Assembly (NCBI GenBank): GCA_022316685.1
Contig: JAKJHU010000005.1
Location: forward strand, 17,896,707-17,960,706
DNA: 64,000 nt
Reading direction: 5' to 3'
Source of the DNA: Progne subis subis
Lineage: Eukaryota > Chordata > Aves > Passeriformes > Hirundinidae
The position numbers were made by a program, and so were the translations under genes. Below the pieces are notes generated by a model, which saw only the letters and a list, made by a program, of their open reading frames with translations, was not told the origin of the DNA and made no database searches. This document shows, one piece after another, positions 37,240-50,954 of this stretch (within the stretch, counting starts at the first letter, position 1; the number at the start of each line of letters is the position of its first letter).

Positions 37240-38480
37240 ATTCCTTCTTCTTACATGTACTGCTTTGCTTTTAGCAACACTCATTTTCATATTTTATTTT
37301 TCATGTAGTATTGTAAGCTGCTAATAGAATTAATTATTTGAAATTCTGCGTTACCAACAAACGCTGATATTACACAGTTTTCTGATTTTTCATATTGCCT
37401 GCAAGAATGCTGAACAATAGGGACACTACCAAATTTATTCAAAGGATATCTCAAGTACATTAGAACCTCTGGACGATTTCAGAACCAAAAGACTTATCCA
37501 GCTTGGCAGTCTGCCCCATATAGCATCCAAGCCAGCATGCAAACATAAGATGAAGGCAAGCATACATAATACTTCCTCAGGGATTTGCTGAGCTATAGGT
37601 AGTTTCTATACATCTCGTAAACCTCGAAGGATTTCCATGAGCTCAGTCTCACCTAATCCAAGTCACTTTTCAATATCTACACCATCACTTAATTAGGATT
37701 TTCTCATCTCATTTACATGTTGTAAGGAAAGAGATCCTTCCTTTGCTGGTTTTAGTTCTGCCTCATACTAAATTCACTTAATACTTCCAGTTCTGAAATT
37801 GGAACAAAGAAATGTATCTTTCTACCAGATCTATTCTTCATTTAATTTAATTTCTTTACTTTTAATTAGCTTTGCACATGTATCAGGCTTCCAGATCTGT
37901 AGATCAGATTTGCTTGGATGACTAAGGAATGCTACTAAAGAAATAGTGTTTCATTTGATGCTCCACGCTCCTCAGTTACTGAGAATAATCTGACCATGAG
38001 GGGTTAAATAATAACTGTAATAATTCACCTATTTTAGCCTTGAGTTCCTTTTCACTATTCAATTTATCTGTTTTTTCTGCACCTCTTCAGTTAACAACCT
38101 AGTTTGCAACTGTTTCTCCAACACCTCTCCCGTAAATAATGTTTCCAGTACAGAAACCCTCCTGACAGTCTCTATAGAAAAAACTGATTCAAATCATTAA
38201 TTTACTTTTTCAGCTATGACCTTATCTTTCTTGAACACTCTTTGATCATCTCTCAGCCCACCAATTCTCTGGCAGACTTCCTGAATCTGATGTGTCTGAA
38301 AAAAGGTTTATTTCAACTCAGTCACTCAGAATCTTTTTCACATCTTTATTGCAGTTTAACATTTCATTTGCTGGAACTTATTTTCTTACCTCTGTGCCTC
38401 ATTTGCAGGAAAAGATTTGATGCCCATTTACCAATAACACCAGTTAATTTTGATATCTATTACCTTTTCTTGGTTTATGC
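37240..38480 (-). mobile_element. Long decayed CR1-type LINE (ORF2 relic)
   Basis: Read on the minus strand from 38480 down, it follows the order of a CR1/L3-type ORF2: a segment FFRHIRFRKSARELVG (family FFKYIRSKRKTRENVGPL region) near 38.3 kb, then the stretch before the GPDGIHPRVL motif near 38.0-38.1 kb, and the LFNIFINDLE region near 37.4 kb. Frames are broken by many stops, so it is ancient and dead. It is in LAMA2 sense orientation. Assignment rests on several collinear remembered motifs; boundaries are approximate. Confidence 0.68.
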
Positions 38481-39309
38481 ATTAAACATGATGTAGGATT
38501 TCTGGGACCATTCTAAAGTGTAGTTTGCATGTGAGTGTAATTACATAATTATTTGACTGCTAATTATTCATACCAGGATCTGTGCTCTGTTTTCAACTAA
38601 ACCATGTGTTCCTTTACTAGCTGCATTAAGAACATTCAGGTTTTTAAGAAATACTTTTTTGCACTACATTTTATTGTGACACCTAGAGATTCTTCCAAAG
38701 GGTTGTAGAAAGTCGATATTATATTCCTAGCCTTCCTTCAGCAAGAACATCTCAGTTCCACAATTCTGCTTATTCATTAAAACGATGCTGTCCCAGTTTA
38801 GGTGCTGAATTTTAGTTCACAGAGACCTCATATGCCATTTTATTTCTGCTGACTTTCCTATGTTATTAAATCTATAGTGCCTCTCCTCTACAAACCACTC
38901 AGTCATTCCTAAACTGCTTCTTGTTTCTGTCATGCCTATAGTGCCACATTTTTCCAAAACCCTTTAAAGGCTGGTATTAATTATCAAGCTAACCTTTCTC
39001 AGCTGCTGGGTCTGGCTACTGGGCAATACTTGGATCCATCCAATCCTAGCTTCTGTAACAAAGACACCTGGAAAAGCTTGCAATGTGCTCCAGCCAGGTG
39101 ACAATGAGGCCTATGACTACAATTTTACAACACATTTCATTCGGGTTTCTGCCAATGAAGAAGTGACAGACAGCCTAAGAAACTTTTTGCTGTTTTTGGT
39201 AGTAGACAAAGGACTTATTTAGATTTTACTTGTAATAGGTATCCAGGACTGAGAAAAGTATTACCCTGCACCCCACCAAATACTTATTAAATGTTAATAA
39301 AATCTCCCT

Positions 39310-39670
39310 GGGATTTCTCAAGTCTAGGCAAACCCTACTCTCTCAGCCTCTACTTACAGGACTGAGTCTCCAAGTCCTTATTTGTATTCCCAAACATTTC
39401 CTGGCCTTGTTCCAACATGTCCATGTCTATCACTGAAGAGCCCAGAACAGGACTCAGCTCTTAAAGTGTGTTTTCATCACCTCCCTCAACCTGCTGGTGA
39501 CTGTCTGACTAATGTAGCCCAGGATACTCTTGGTTTTCATTGCTTGTAAGGGCACCTTGCTGGCTTATGTACCACTTAGTGTACACCCCTACTCTCACTC
39601 AGCTTCCTCCCAATGCTCCTGGGTTATGTAGGCACAGCTGGCTCACATCTCATTGAACAGGGCTCTCAGC
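39310..39670 (-). mobile_element. CR1 LINE fragment
   Basis: On the minus strand the block gives the CR1 ORF2 C-terminal region: AGGCTGAGAGAGTAGGGTT (family: GGCTGAGGGAGCTGGGGCT) near 39340 and, on the plus strand, the complementary CCAGAACAGGACTCAG, ATCACCTCCCTCAACCTGCTGG and AAGGGCACCTTGCTGGCTTATGT phrases. It is diverged, 5' and 3' truncated and in LAMA2 sense orientation. Confidence 0.75.
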
Positions 39671-40250
39671 CCACTCCGTGCTACCAAACACTGAATTGTC
39701 ATATAGCTGCCCATCGGCAGGCAAAGAAGAGGGCCCTCCCCTGGTGTCAGAAGCCACCAGTTTGCAGTCTGCACCATCATGGAAGTCTCCATTTCTGGAC
39801 CAACAGGCACAGTCTCTACCTGCCTCTCTTTTTTCGTACAGTTGTGGCTTCAAGCTGCAGAGTGACAGATAAAACTCAGTTACTCACTTTTGTCACCTCT
39901 GATGCTGTCCAGTCTGCTGGATATCTACTGACATCCTTCTACAGTCCTTTACTTGGTGGCACGAATACCCAAACACATCACACATTCTGCAGGCAAGGAC
40001 ACTCCCTCTTTCTCCCTCAATCTCAGCAAGGTCCCAGACATTTCTTGCAGTCTCAGAGGTTGAAATCTTCATCCTGGCTCTGGTACTCAGCCTGAGCTGA
40101 GAGCTCTGCTGTACTGGGACAGTCGTGGCAGCCAACGCTGAGGACTGGGCCCAGACTGTGCCTTGCCATCAAGGCTGAGCACCCAAAATCACTCTTTCTG
40201 CTCCTCCTTCTGTGCGTGTTTCTGGCATGAACTGATATGCAAACATGCAT
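39670..40250. other. GC-richer block of unknown origin
   Basis: This stretch is visibly richer in G and C than its surroundings and carries a 160-codon frame on plus and an 80-codon frame on minus. I recognise neither protein nor repeat family. It directly follows a CR1 fragment and may be an unidentified repeat or an older insertion. Confidence 0.3.
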
Positions 40251-43200
40251 CATATTAGCTGCCCCTGTTGTTAATGCAACAGTAAAAATGTTGTCATTTG
40301 GCAGTAATGTATATTATCAACTGCTGAGTTACTTAAAATTAACACACTTTAACAAAGGTTTTGAGAATTTCAAGTATGTACCATGCTCTCATACAAATTT
40401 AAAATACCCATGTATGAATCCAAGTGCTGTATTTTTGTACTTAGAGCTTTGGTATTTGAAGCCCATTACTTTGCCAAGCAATTTGAGTGTAATCAATCTC
40501 AAGCTGTTTATAGGATATAAAAAACCCCAGCTGTGTCACTGTGTGGCATGGAGTTTTTATGCTCACCTTCTTTTCAAGAAAACAGCACCACTAACCAACA
40601 TGTTTTTCACTGATGATAAACTGGAAGACTTAATTCTTTCATAAAAAGAGAAAGCTACTTCAGTGTAATTTGTTACAAAGGTGGACTGGGAACATCATCC
40701 TACAATAATTTTTGGCTAGTAGTGGTAAAAAACTCCCTTTGATCAAGTTCTCAGTAGTTTATTTTGTACATCATATCAAGACCATGGGCTTCAACCTTGG
40801 TGCTCTGTGTAAGACAGTGGTCTGACCCTAAACTATTGTCAAGAAAGGTCAGTGTCTCACTAAAATCTAATCTCTGACAGCAGCCTAAAGGAAAGAAAAG
40901 TTTCTGCCATGCACAAAAGATCTTGTGACTTGATAATCAGGAGTGGAGAAGACAAAAATGTCAGCATTAAAATGATCTAATGGGAGAAGTACTGCATGAT
41001 TTACATTCTCAAGTTATGCAAGCACATCAGTATGAAGATGAACAATGCTGAAAATAAATTTTTCAACAGGTGATTCAATAGCTCTCGTAATTCTCCTATC
41101 CAATACCACCTTTAATTATCTATTGCAAATAGCTCATTTGCAGTAGATGGAAAATTACTGCTGATTAATTAATCTCTTGGTATCTTATATTTAATCCCTA
41201 AAGACAACATTTCCATGAGTTTTCTTAGTGCAAGACCTAATCTATCATTAGAGTTTTTTTACAACTAGAATAGTAGGTGGAAGCATATGCCAGAACTCAG
41301 CATCCAATTTTTCTTCATAAATATACATTTATAATAATTGTGTATAAGAAATGATATATTTGGCAAATCTTGCTATATTTCTAATAAATATCTCACTATC
41401 TTAATAAATTAGTGGTTTAGTAAATGAAAGCACAACTCCCTTCTGTGCCTCACTAATGATTACAAGAGCTGCTTGAAATGCAATGCTTAGACTTGCATTA
41501 AAATGTCAAGGGCTATGCATGTCAGATTGTATCTCAACTAATTCATTCCCCCTAAGAATACAGGCAAATGTCAGTTTAACAAACTGTTTAGCAAATACCA
41601 TTGTGACATTGACTACTATACCCTACAGCTTAGGCTAAATAGGGCTTCATTGCTTCAGTTTTGATTAACTTGCTTTTGTCATTTTTCTCTTTCCAATTTC
41701 ACTTGCCTATTGAAGCCACTGCTTTATTATGGCTCCTGAAATTCTCATGCTTGTCATTTTTGGACAAAAACAATTTGTCAAAGACATCATCTTGTATACT
41801 TGTAAACAGACTGCTCATTGTCAAAGCAATAGTTATTAATAAATCACAGAATAATAAGAAATTTGATTGCCTTGAAAGTGTATTTATATAATTTCAAGTT
41901 TTTATTTTCTTGTTGTAACCGTCTTATGTAAGTGGAAGCACTGCACCGAGCTGTAGTTTCAGCAATAGTTATGCCTACCACAGTCAATGGGGGACTCAGA
42001 CAAGATGCAAGGCCTGGAATACTGTACACAACCATGATGGTTTGCTGCTCTACTGGCTCTTCTAAGTGTACTTAGAAGTGAGACTTCATCTCTTAAGACA
42101 TCAAAAAGCTATTTTGTGCTCATTCCAATGGCACCTCTAGCTGCAAAGCATTTATGAAAATTATGTTAGCCTGAGTTCTGATCAAGCAGAGGTGAAATAC
42201 CTAGACATTACTGAGTTAAACATAATCACCTCTCCGCTTAAAGGATGAAATGCAATGGTCTGTTAAGCACATTCTCCAAAATTACTCAAAAAGCACAACA
42301 TTAAAATCCAAAGTATGCTACTTTTTAAGAAAGCACTGAAGCGAGATGACATTACAAAAAAAGGATATTTTTTTCTTTACTATTTTTTGAACTAATACAT
42401 CTCTTCTTGGACAATGATCATAAATGAGACAAGTAATTTAAAATAAATTACAAAAAAGAAAAGTTATGTTTTCTTGGACATTATAATAAAAAGCATTCTG
42501 ATCCTCAAATTTAACTAAAAGTCTTCTAAACATTGCCAAACCAAACAATATTAAAAAAAGCTCACTGAAACACCCATTTTTGTACCAAGATTTTTGTACC
42601 AATAATTTCCCTTATTATTATTATTTCCCTTATTATTCCCTTATTTATTCCTAAAAACTCATGGCACTTCACCCTCCATTTTTCCTTCTGAATGAGATTA
42701 CAGACACTATGAAATTACAAACTATTTCCAGTACAGCATTGTGACCAATAGAGAGAAAATCCACAAGAACTTTTAACAGCTGTAAGCAGTTGCAAACGAC
42801 TGCCAAAAACAACTGCTGATGTAAAAGAGGGAGTATGAGAGGATTTAAGCTCTTCAAACAAGTAAACAAGTACATCTGCTCCTAAATGTTATCATTAAAT
42901 AAACTGTGGTAATATACTTTACATTGGTGCAACATTCTTGTTTTGAACCACAACTCTGAAGAATTTTAGACTGGAGCAATTTTAACAAAATTTTTTGGAG
43001 TTTTTTTGTGATGGAAATCCATGTATGGAAAAGTTCATTACAGTTACTGTATAGCGTTGGACTCAAAGTTCTAGCAACACCTGTGTCATGTCAATTGGAA
43101 CATAAACTGCTGAATGCTTTTGAAAACCAGATGGGATCCCTGTGAATGGTAAGCATTCATTCCCTTTAAAACCATTTATAATGATTTAAAAAGAAAGAAT

Positions 43201-43623
43201 ATACAGGACATTCAGTTGTAGAATATAACACTTTGATACCTTCTCTTTGATACCTTCAACTGTGAACCTGACCTGTTCAGACTTTGGAGATATTTTACAG
43301 CAGCTACTGGAAGAAAAGGGAGGGAAAAAAATCCATTTCCAAGTAGCACAGAATGAGCAGTCCATGTTAGGAATGTCATCAGAAATCTTCTGTAAAACAC
43401 AGATTAAAGAATTACGAGCATGAAATGTGTTTTTTGTTCTTTGCTCCCATCATGATTAGTTGTCGGAAAGTTACAAAAATAGTAGTGCTTACTTTAATTA
43501 CAAAAAACTACACTTGGCAGGGTTTTGTCAAACTCTCAAATGTCTGGATTTTTCAGATTTCAGTTATGATACATGATATAAAATGTTTTTTATAGTCAAC
43601 TGCTTGAATATATGTGACTTATA

Positions 43624-43905
43624 TGTGCTGGTTTTGGCTGTGACAGAGTTAATTTTCTTCACAGTATCTTGTGTGTGGCTGTGCTTTGGATCTGTGATGA
43701 AAACAGCATTGTTAACACACAGATATTCCAGCTACTGCTGAGCAGCACTTGCACAACACCGAGAACTTTTTAGCTTCTCACCCTGCCTCCCTTGGTGAGG
43801 AGCATGGGGGTGCTTAAGGGGTCAGGAGGGGGACACAGCTGGGATAACTGACCCCAAATTACCACAGGGATAACCCCCACAATGTGATCAGCAATAAAAC
43901 CTGGG
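43624..43905 (+). mobile_element. ERVL-type LTR fragment
   Basis: Begins TGTGCTGGTTTTGGCTGTGA and continues AGAGTTAATTTTCTTCACAG, GAAAACAGCATTGTTAAC, ACTGCTGAGCAGCACTTG and a GGGGACACAGCTGGGATAAC block, then AATAAA at 43893-43898. This is the 5' part of a common avian ERVL LTR as I remember it, plus strand; the 3' end is missing. It is antisense to LAMA2. Confidence 0.8.
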
Positions 43906-45270
43906 GATCCAATCTGCCAAGGCCTTTAAACGATTCTTTTGGATCTGTTCCTCCTTCAGAAGATCCTCCAACTTTTAAAACAAAGAGAAGCTCTACTGCA
44001 GCTACATTGTTATGTCCCTCTGTAGGAATCTCAAGCCATAGAATCCACCTCCCATGGATTTGCTGTCCTTGGCACCCCTATATATCTCACTTGGCTATCA
44101 GCTTTATTTTTCTGATGTGCTTGAAAACACTTCTCTTTGGATTTTTTAGGCCTCCAGCACAGGCATTTTTTGGGTAGGAAAAGGAAGCAGTTTGGTTCTT
44201 GACTCTTCTTTTGCTTTACTGTGATTTTATGTTAATTTTCAAGGTTCCTGTTTTCCTTGCTTTTATATGATGTCTTTCAGTTTCTAATGTCTATTAATAC
44301 TCAGCTATATTATGCTGCTACCTTTTTGGATACTCTAGGACCTATTCTTTTTCTGCAAATAGCGTGCATAAGCTCCAACATATTTAAAAAGAAAACAATG
44401 TAAAAATATATTTCCTCCCTCAGAGATTGCCTTATTGTTTTTTACTCTTTTTCAAAATTTTCTTAACATTAAACAGTGAGAATATTATTGCCATTTTACA
44501 GAACTGTCTTTAAACAACAGTATTTTGAGCCATCCTGCCTTGCACATCTTCTTACAACATTTCGAGTTGCATCCCATATTCCTAGGTGTACCATTATATT
44601 GCTTCTTGAAAGAACATTCAAAGGGATTTAAAAATCAGCTTTTGTGACAGTTGCCCAGCCTATGGGAACCTAACAATCATTTACTTTTTCACTATAGTGG
44701 GTTCTTTTGCTTTAATTTTTTGCTTCACAGTCTCCTTACGTAGTCTCACCACCTTGATTAAGTAGTACTGCAGTCCTAATTTTTCCTAGTCTTCCTCAAG
44801 TATGATATATCCATTTTCTTTGGCAGAGAGTTGTTTGCTGAGACAGTCTGTCTACTTACCCAGATTGTCTCTCTGCTTTCTTCATCCAAATGTTCTTGAC
44901 TCCATACCTCAATCAAATAATTTGATTTTTGAATAATTTGAATTTTAAGTAATTTGATCCACAGTGATTAATTGACTAACTTCCCTTCTACTGAATTCCT
45001 GTGACATTTACCATTTAAACTGAAAATTCTAGGTAAATTAGGCTGTTTGGTTTTTCTTTTCTTTTCTACACATTTCCTTTGCACTAACATGAAAGCACAG
45101 CTACGTTTGGCCTCAGGCTGACATATTCATATTTCCCTGCTTCAATGAGATTTTAGTGATTAAAGTTACTCCTTTACCACCCAGATTTTAACAAATTCCT
45201 CCTTTTAAAAAAAATTCAATTTTTGACAATAAAGCTATTCTTTCACCCAGTAATCTCTGATGGGTTAACA

Positions 45271-45342
45271 ACCAAGACAAACAAACAAAACCCAAACCAA
45301 AACAACACAAACAACAACAAAACAATCACAAAAAAACCCCAT
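45271..45342. repeat. CAA/CAAA-rich tract
   Basis: About 70 bases of A and C in CAAA, CAA and ACAA units on the plus strand; the minus-strand frame over it is compositional. Confidence 0.85.
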
Positions 45343-46525
45343 CACCCACAATAGATCTTCAGTTCCTCTACAAATAGAAGACAAAAAACACTCACCAAAT
45401 ACCCACAATTCTTGTCTTGCTGCCAGAATGAAATCTATTACTGTCCAAAAATCTGGTACCAAACCCAACAAGAGAAATTTGGGTCATTCAAGTAAATACC
45501 AACACTTAAGCATACCAGTTCTCTTTGGAACACTGAAAGAATATGTTGTTATAAACTACATTTTTAGGCATGAATCTTCCTTTTAAAATTTGGAAAATCT
45601 GTCACAGATCTACATAAAGACTTGTAACACATCTCTTTTCACTAAACATTGTGGTCAATAAATGATGGATGCTAAAGAAAAAAGGTAAATAACCTAATCA
45701 ATTTTACTTCAAACTGAAAGTCTGTTCTGTATAGTATGCTCTTTTGAATATTGCAACTTCATTACTCTTTCAGTATTATGAATCATATGATTAATCAGTT
45801 TTTCTTTTCTTTCAAGAATGGTAGAAATTACAACATCAGTTTCTGCTCAGTGAGAGAAGATGTGCCAAGATAGAAAAGTGTCTAACCACATAACAGAAAC
45901 TTTCATTCCAACTTGGCCCACACAGATGTACCAGTAAATATGTTTCTTGTTTCACAATAATGGGAGACTGTAATACTACTTATACTCAGCTTTCCACATT
46001 TTTTCCTCTTTGCAGCATAATTTAGAAGTACATTTCACATTTTATATCCATTTTTTTTTTCTGTAGTATTAAATATCAGGAACTCAAGTTCAGTATGAAC
46101 TATCAACTTGAAAATATTATTTAAGTTTCCTTTTTCTCTAAGCAAAAATCAGCAGTGAATATTGTTATAATGTAATTATGAAATCTACTTGCAAAATGAG
46201 TTGTAGACATTTTGACTAGATTATTGCAAAGACATTTCTCATCGTGCATAATAAAATTGTTTAAAGCTATCTAAATTAGAATTCTATGTTTTCAATACTT
46301 TCCTATGATACTGAGCACATATGTCAAATGTTTACTTTGTCTTCTGCATTCACTTATCTTTCAATGTCAATTTTGAAAATAGGAAATGTTAATTTTACAT
46401 TCGCGAGGCAATATACCATTGTGTAAACAGAATATTAAAGATGTACCCATTTATTTGTCAGTCATTTGTTAAAGGTATTTTTTCTCAGATCAGATGCTCA
46501 AGTTTAGTTGTACTAAGTCAAATAA

Positions 46526-46532
<7 letters not shown>

Positions 46533-46559
<27 letters not shown>
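46533..46559. repeat. Poly(A) tract, 27 bases
   Basis: Uninterrupted A27 on the plus strand in intron 4. A plus-strand frame of 97 codons (46667-46960) starts about 100 bp downstream but no retrocopied gene was recognised. Confidence 0.9.
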
Positions 46560-46563
<4 letters not shown>

Positions 46564-47798
46564 CAAAACCCCAAAACCAACAAAATTAAGTAGACCCTAA
46601 TCTTTGTCTAAACCTCTAATCTGATTTGTTTCTTTTTGTAAACTATTTCTTCCAAGGTTATTCAAAATGGAAATTTTGGAGCAGCTGAAAGCTTATGTGC
46701 CAAAATTCTGGAAGAAAACCTATATTCTATCCCTTCTTGGTAGACACAAGGAACCCTCTAGGGCACTTCAAAGTCCTTTCAAAGCACTTGAAAAAGAAGA
46801 CTTACAAGTAAAAGTTATCCCAGTCATTTTACTGAGACCAGTCATACGTATGGTATCCAGAAAAATGGTATCCAAAACCATGGCCTATGCAGAAGTCTTC
46901 CTGAAGCTGCTGTCGCCAGAAGGTGGGGGTGGAAGGGGAAGCCAAGAAAATATAAACTGAAACCAATAGGGAGAACAAAGTATGAGTAATCCAAGAGTGT
47001 TGAGCAGGGACTGTTCAACCTCTGAAGAGGTGAAACACTGAATAAAATGAGATTAATAACCTCCATGGCAGACCTGATCTGAAGCTTACTGCTGACTTCA
47101 GTGGAAAGATCTTTTTATAACAAGCACCATTTACCTACAGATCCTGTTGGCTGTCCCAACTACTAATCACTACAAAAAACTAACTTTGCATTGTAAGATG
47201 GAAAAGCAGGATGAGAAAGATCCTAAACTGATGGGACATGTGGATTTCAGTCCAGAGAAAACTTAACTCATTATTTCTTATTGAAGCTGTGCCACCTAGC
47301 TAGACAGCCTGACTCAAAGTACGATAAAAACCTGGGAAGCAGAACAACTTGGATGCAAGGATTGCATCTGATAAGATCTCTACTTGCTGAAGTTTTCTTT
47401 TGTATTCTAGTCAAAAGACTGGCACATGTCCTCCATTCACAGTTTTCTGAAATTTGTTTTCATTGTCTTTGCATTGAAAAAAAAAGTTAAATGACCAAAT
47501 GAAATGTTTTCATTTTGCATCACATGAAACAACATATGTCAATCAAAATAAAAATTTCCCTTTCATTGTTTGGGAAAACAAAAAATCTGAATTACTTAAA
47601 ATTATTGTTATTCTCCCTCTTCAGATGTCAAGCTGAAAAAAGCTGTTCATAGATCCCTGTTCTGAGTCAGACTGCATTCATTAGCCTCTGCCTAATGTCT
47701 TTGTCTAAACTGCAATGATGGAAATAGGATCCACTTAAATTTCTGCAGAGTTTCATCCATTAATAATAGATTGTTACCTATTTTTTTATAAGGTGCCC

Positions 47799-47824
47799 TT
47801 TTTTTTGTTGTTGTTGTTGTTTTT
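47799..47824. repeat. T8-(TTG)n simple repeat
   Basis: T run followed by about five GTT units on the plus strand, a short microsatellite in intron 4. Confidence 0.85.
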
Positions 47825-50766
47825 GCAGTGAAAATATAGCAACACAACACTGGTACAAGACAACATATGCCGTAACCACAAGTACTGTACTGAAGTGTAC
47901 AGAAATGCAAGTCAAATATATGGAAATTTAGCATACTCATGAGAAATGCCTAGGGTGATTGCAGTTGAGGGCATGGACAAAGATATTACTGGCATTGCTT
48001 TTTACCATTGACACCTTTTCTACATCTTATGTAGTTGAAAATACATCTATCACTGTTACTCAAGGGGAAATAAGAGTTCAGACTTCAGAAAATTATTTTG
48101 CAATAAAGAAAAGATACTGAATACATGTTAGGAGCTGAGAGAATCAACCTAAAAATAGGAACTATAAAGGCAGCATCAATACTGTAATTCACAAACTCTT
48201 AAGCAATTTTTTCTTTAGAAACCCTGTAGCATCTGCATCATTAATAAATAATAAAAAAAAAGAAATCAACTCAAAAATTTTAGTCTGCAACTGAATACAT
48301 TTCAATTTTGAATACTTCCAAAATTTCGGACCCTCTGTCCTCTTAGCACTGACATTCTTAAAGTCTAAATCTAGCTATGAGAAGATCACTCTGCAGAATC
48401 CATTTCTAAGTCTCTTTTTCTTCCCTTCCTTCTCTGTGAACCACTAAGACTGCACCAAACAGGACAAGCACTATGGTATGAAGAGGAGAAAATGAGCATG
48501 CAAACTTTGGGAAATACTAGAGTTCAATGTTCATGGTATCACTGGCCTGAGGCAAGCTCAAGTACTGGGACACTGGGGGAGGTTCCAAGGGACCTGAGGC
48601 ATGCACTCAAAAAGAGACACAGTACAAGCATTTGAGTGCTATGGCAACAAGAGAACAACAACAAAAAAAATACTGTCAAGGCCCTTGTTTCTGTTTATTT
48701 TTCTTCTTTACATGGTAAGTACACACTTTGAACTTCCACTTGACTGAAGAAAATAAAGACTAATGAACATGCTTATACAAGGCTTGTCTTTACTACCACA
48801 GACTACTTTATTTTTTTTATTTTTTTTTACATTACAGTTACATTGCTACAATCACAATAAACCTACAAGATTAAGCATTTAAAGGAGCAGAACTGAAGCA
48901 TCGCCTTCACTGCAGTATCATTCTCACCACTATAATAGCAGTGATAGAGAGACTTTTTGCAGAATAAGAAGGAGATAGGTTACTTCCACCATAACTCTCC
49001 TCCCTGTCAGTCCTCTGCCTCAGCCTTAGCCATTGGGGAGATAGAAATAATTTTCTTGTTAAAGGACACCTGGACTGAGGGAACTTTTGACTCCATTGCT
49101 CACATAGACAGCTCTTGCCAAAGTCTTTCAGTCTCCAATTTTCACCTTTGAACATGGAAATACCATGCAGTTTGCAATGGAACATATGAGATGTGCAACT
49201 ATATTACTTCCTTAATAATAAACCAATTGTCATTATCAATATTGTTTTATCAACTGTCTAATCACACTGATTGCTTCACAAGTGCTCCCTGCTGAAAAGC
49301 ATCAAGCAACACCAAGGTATGGTATGAGGAATCTAGAAAAACATTTAGAAATTTGGTCCACTTGGTATACTGCAATTAGGTGTCATTCTCATTTCTAAAA
49401 TAAGATTACTTCCCTCCAAATACAGGGCTAATATCCTTCAAATTTTCTATATTTAAATGTCAAGGCAGAGCATTCTCAGCAGCTGAAAATAACATACGAA
49501 AGGCATCTCACACCAGACGATCAGAGACTGTTTCTCTTACTCACTACAAGGAAATATTCACTGAATCCTGAGATTTCATCTCTTCATTGTCACTGTATAA
49601 CCCAAACTCTAATCAACCACAGAAATATCCTTTGAGGCAGCATCTTCTGACAGAAGATTCTGCCCGCAAAGAGAGAACAATTTATTTTCCTTGAAAATTT
49701 ACATACCTTCCGCACCACCAGAAACAATTATAATATTTTTAAATCAACTTTGACAGAACACATCTATATGAAGACAGACAAGGGAGACAATTGGGTATTT
49801 CAATTAAGATTTTAAAAGATATGAATTAAATTCATCACCTTAGTCTCCATTATCTAACTTTCAGAAAGCCTCATTTTAGAGAAACTCAGTGTTTCCCACG
49901 AAAATTGGGGGGAGGGGGTTAGGCAGGAGGGTGGAGGGTCTTTTTGCCTTCTTAGTAAAGGGAAGTACTTTCCTATCAGATTAATTAGGCTTTTCTTCCA
50001 CTGTCTTTATTGCATATGACTCTCAACATCTGCTTGCACAAAGAATTAGTTGATACTGAAGAAAAAACAGAATAATTTTTTTAACCAAAATATTTTTTTT
50101 CTCTTAGCCTATACAAAACACTCTAAATCCATGTATTTAAATATACTGAATGCTGTTTCCAAGTGTAACCTCTGGTTTTACTTCCTACAGAACTATGTGT
50201 CCTTTTTCTATGAAAAGATAAACATTTTCCTAACATTTTACAGTGATCATCTGATGCACCTGAAGTTTTCAGAGGGTCCAATTTTGAAACAACTGCAAGC
50301 AAGAGGGAAGATTTCAGCATATCAAAATATAAATACTACATGTGCTAATTCTAACAAGCATTTGCTAAGAGAAATCTTTCAGCACTCACAGAAAATAAAA
50401 TTGCAACATTTAAGGCTAATGTTCAGAGCTTTACATTCACCTAGTCATCAAGGTAAAGAGGCTGTTTAACAAATTGCAGTCTAGCAGAAGAAATATTTCA
50501 ATAAAAATGGTGCAAACTGGATGTAAGCATTTGAGGCTCCTGTGTGAGAGAAATGAAGCAAGAATCACTGTGGTAACCCACTAACTTTTAGTTCTCAAAC
50601 TAATGATCATCTGAGGAAAAAAAGAAACAAAGAAATTACATTCTTATACAGTGTCTAAGTAAAGATGAAAACAAAATAAGCATTCTTATTTACCTGAAAA
50701 TACCAGACTCATATCACCAGCAACTAATCCTTACATAAATGGGTCTTTCTTACTCAGTGTAAAAAG

Positions 50767-50783
50767 AAAAAAAAAAAAAAAAA
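50767..50783. repeat. Poly(A) tract, 17 bases
   Basis: A17 on the plus strand, about 170 bp before a plus-strand CR1 but not part of it. Confidence 0.8.
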
Positions 50784-50954
50784 TTAGTTACTATTGAAGG
50801 AAGAAACATCAGTTCAGTAAAAGGTAATGAATAACTTATTAAGTGAACTAATCTCTTTCCTTTATTTTTCTGGCACGGGGATACTGAGACAGAGGAACAT
50901 TAGTTTTTGTTCTGAAATACTGTTTTGGGAATTTGGGTATTTATTTGGGGACCG

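Noticed and set aside
44030..44730. Possible further CR1-type LINE remnant on the minus strand.
   Set aside because: Only a vague similarity of style to the family; no landmark motif could be placed, so it is not listed as a feature.
46667..46960. Open frame of 97 codons on plus, about 100 bp after an A27 run; considered a retrocopied gene.
   Set aside because: A retrocopy would have the poly(A) at its 3' end, not before its start, and the product matches nothing I recognise.
50050..50469. Open frame of 139 codons on plus.
   Set aside because: Rich in N, K, F, Y and L as expected for AT-rich DNA; no motif, no neighbouring gene signals.
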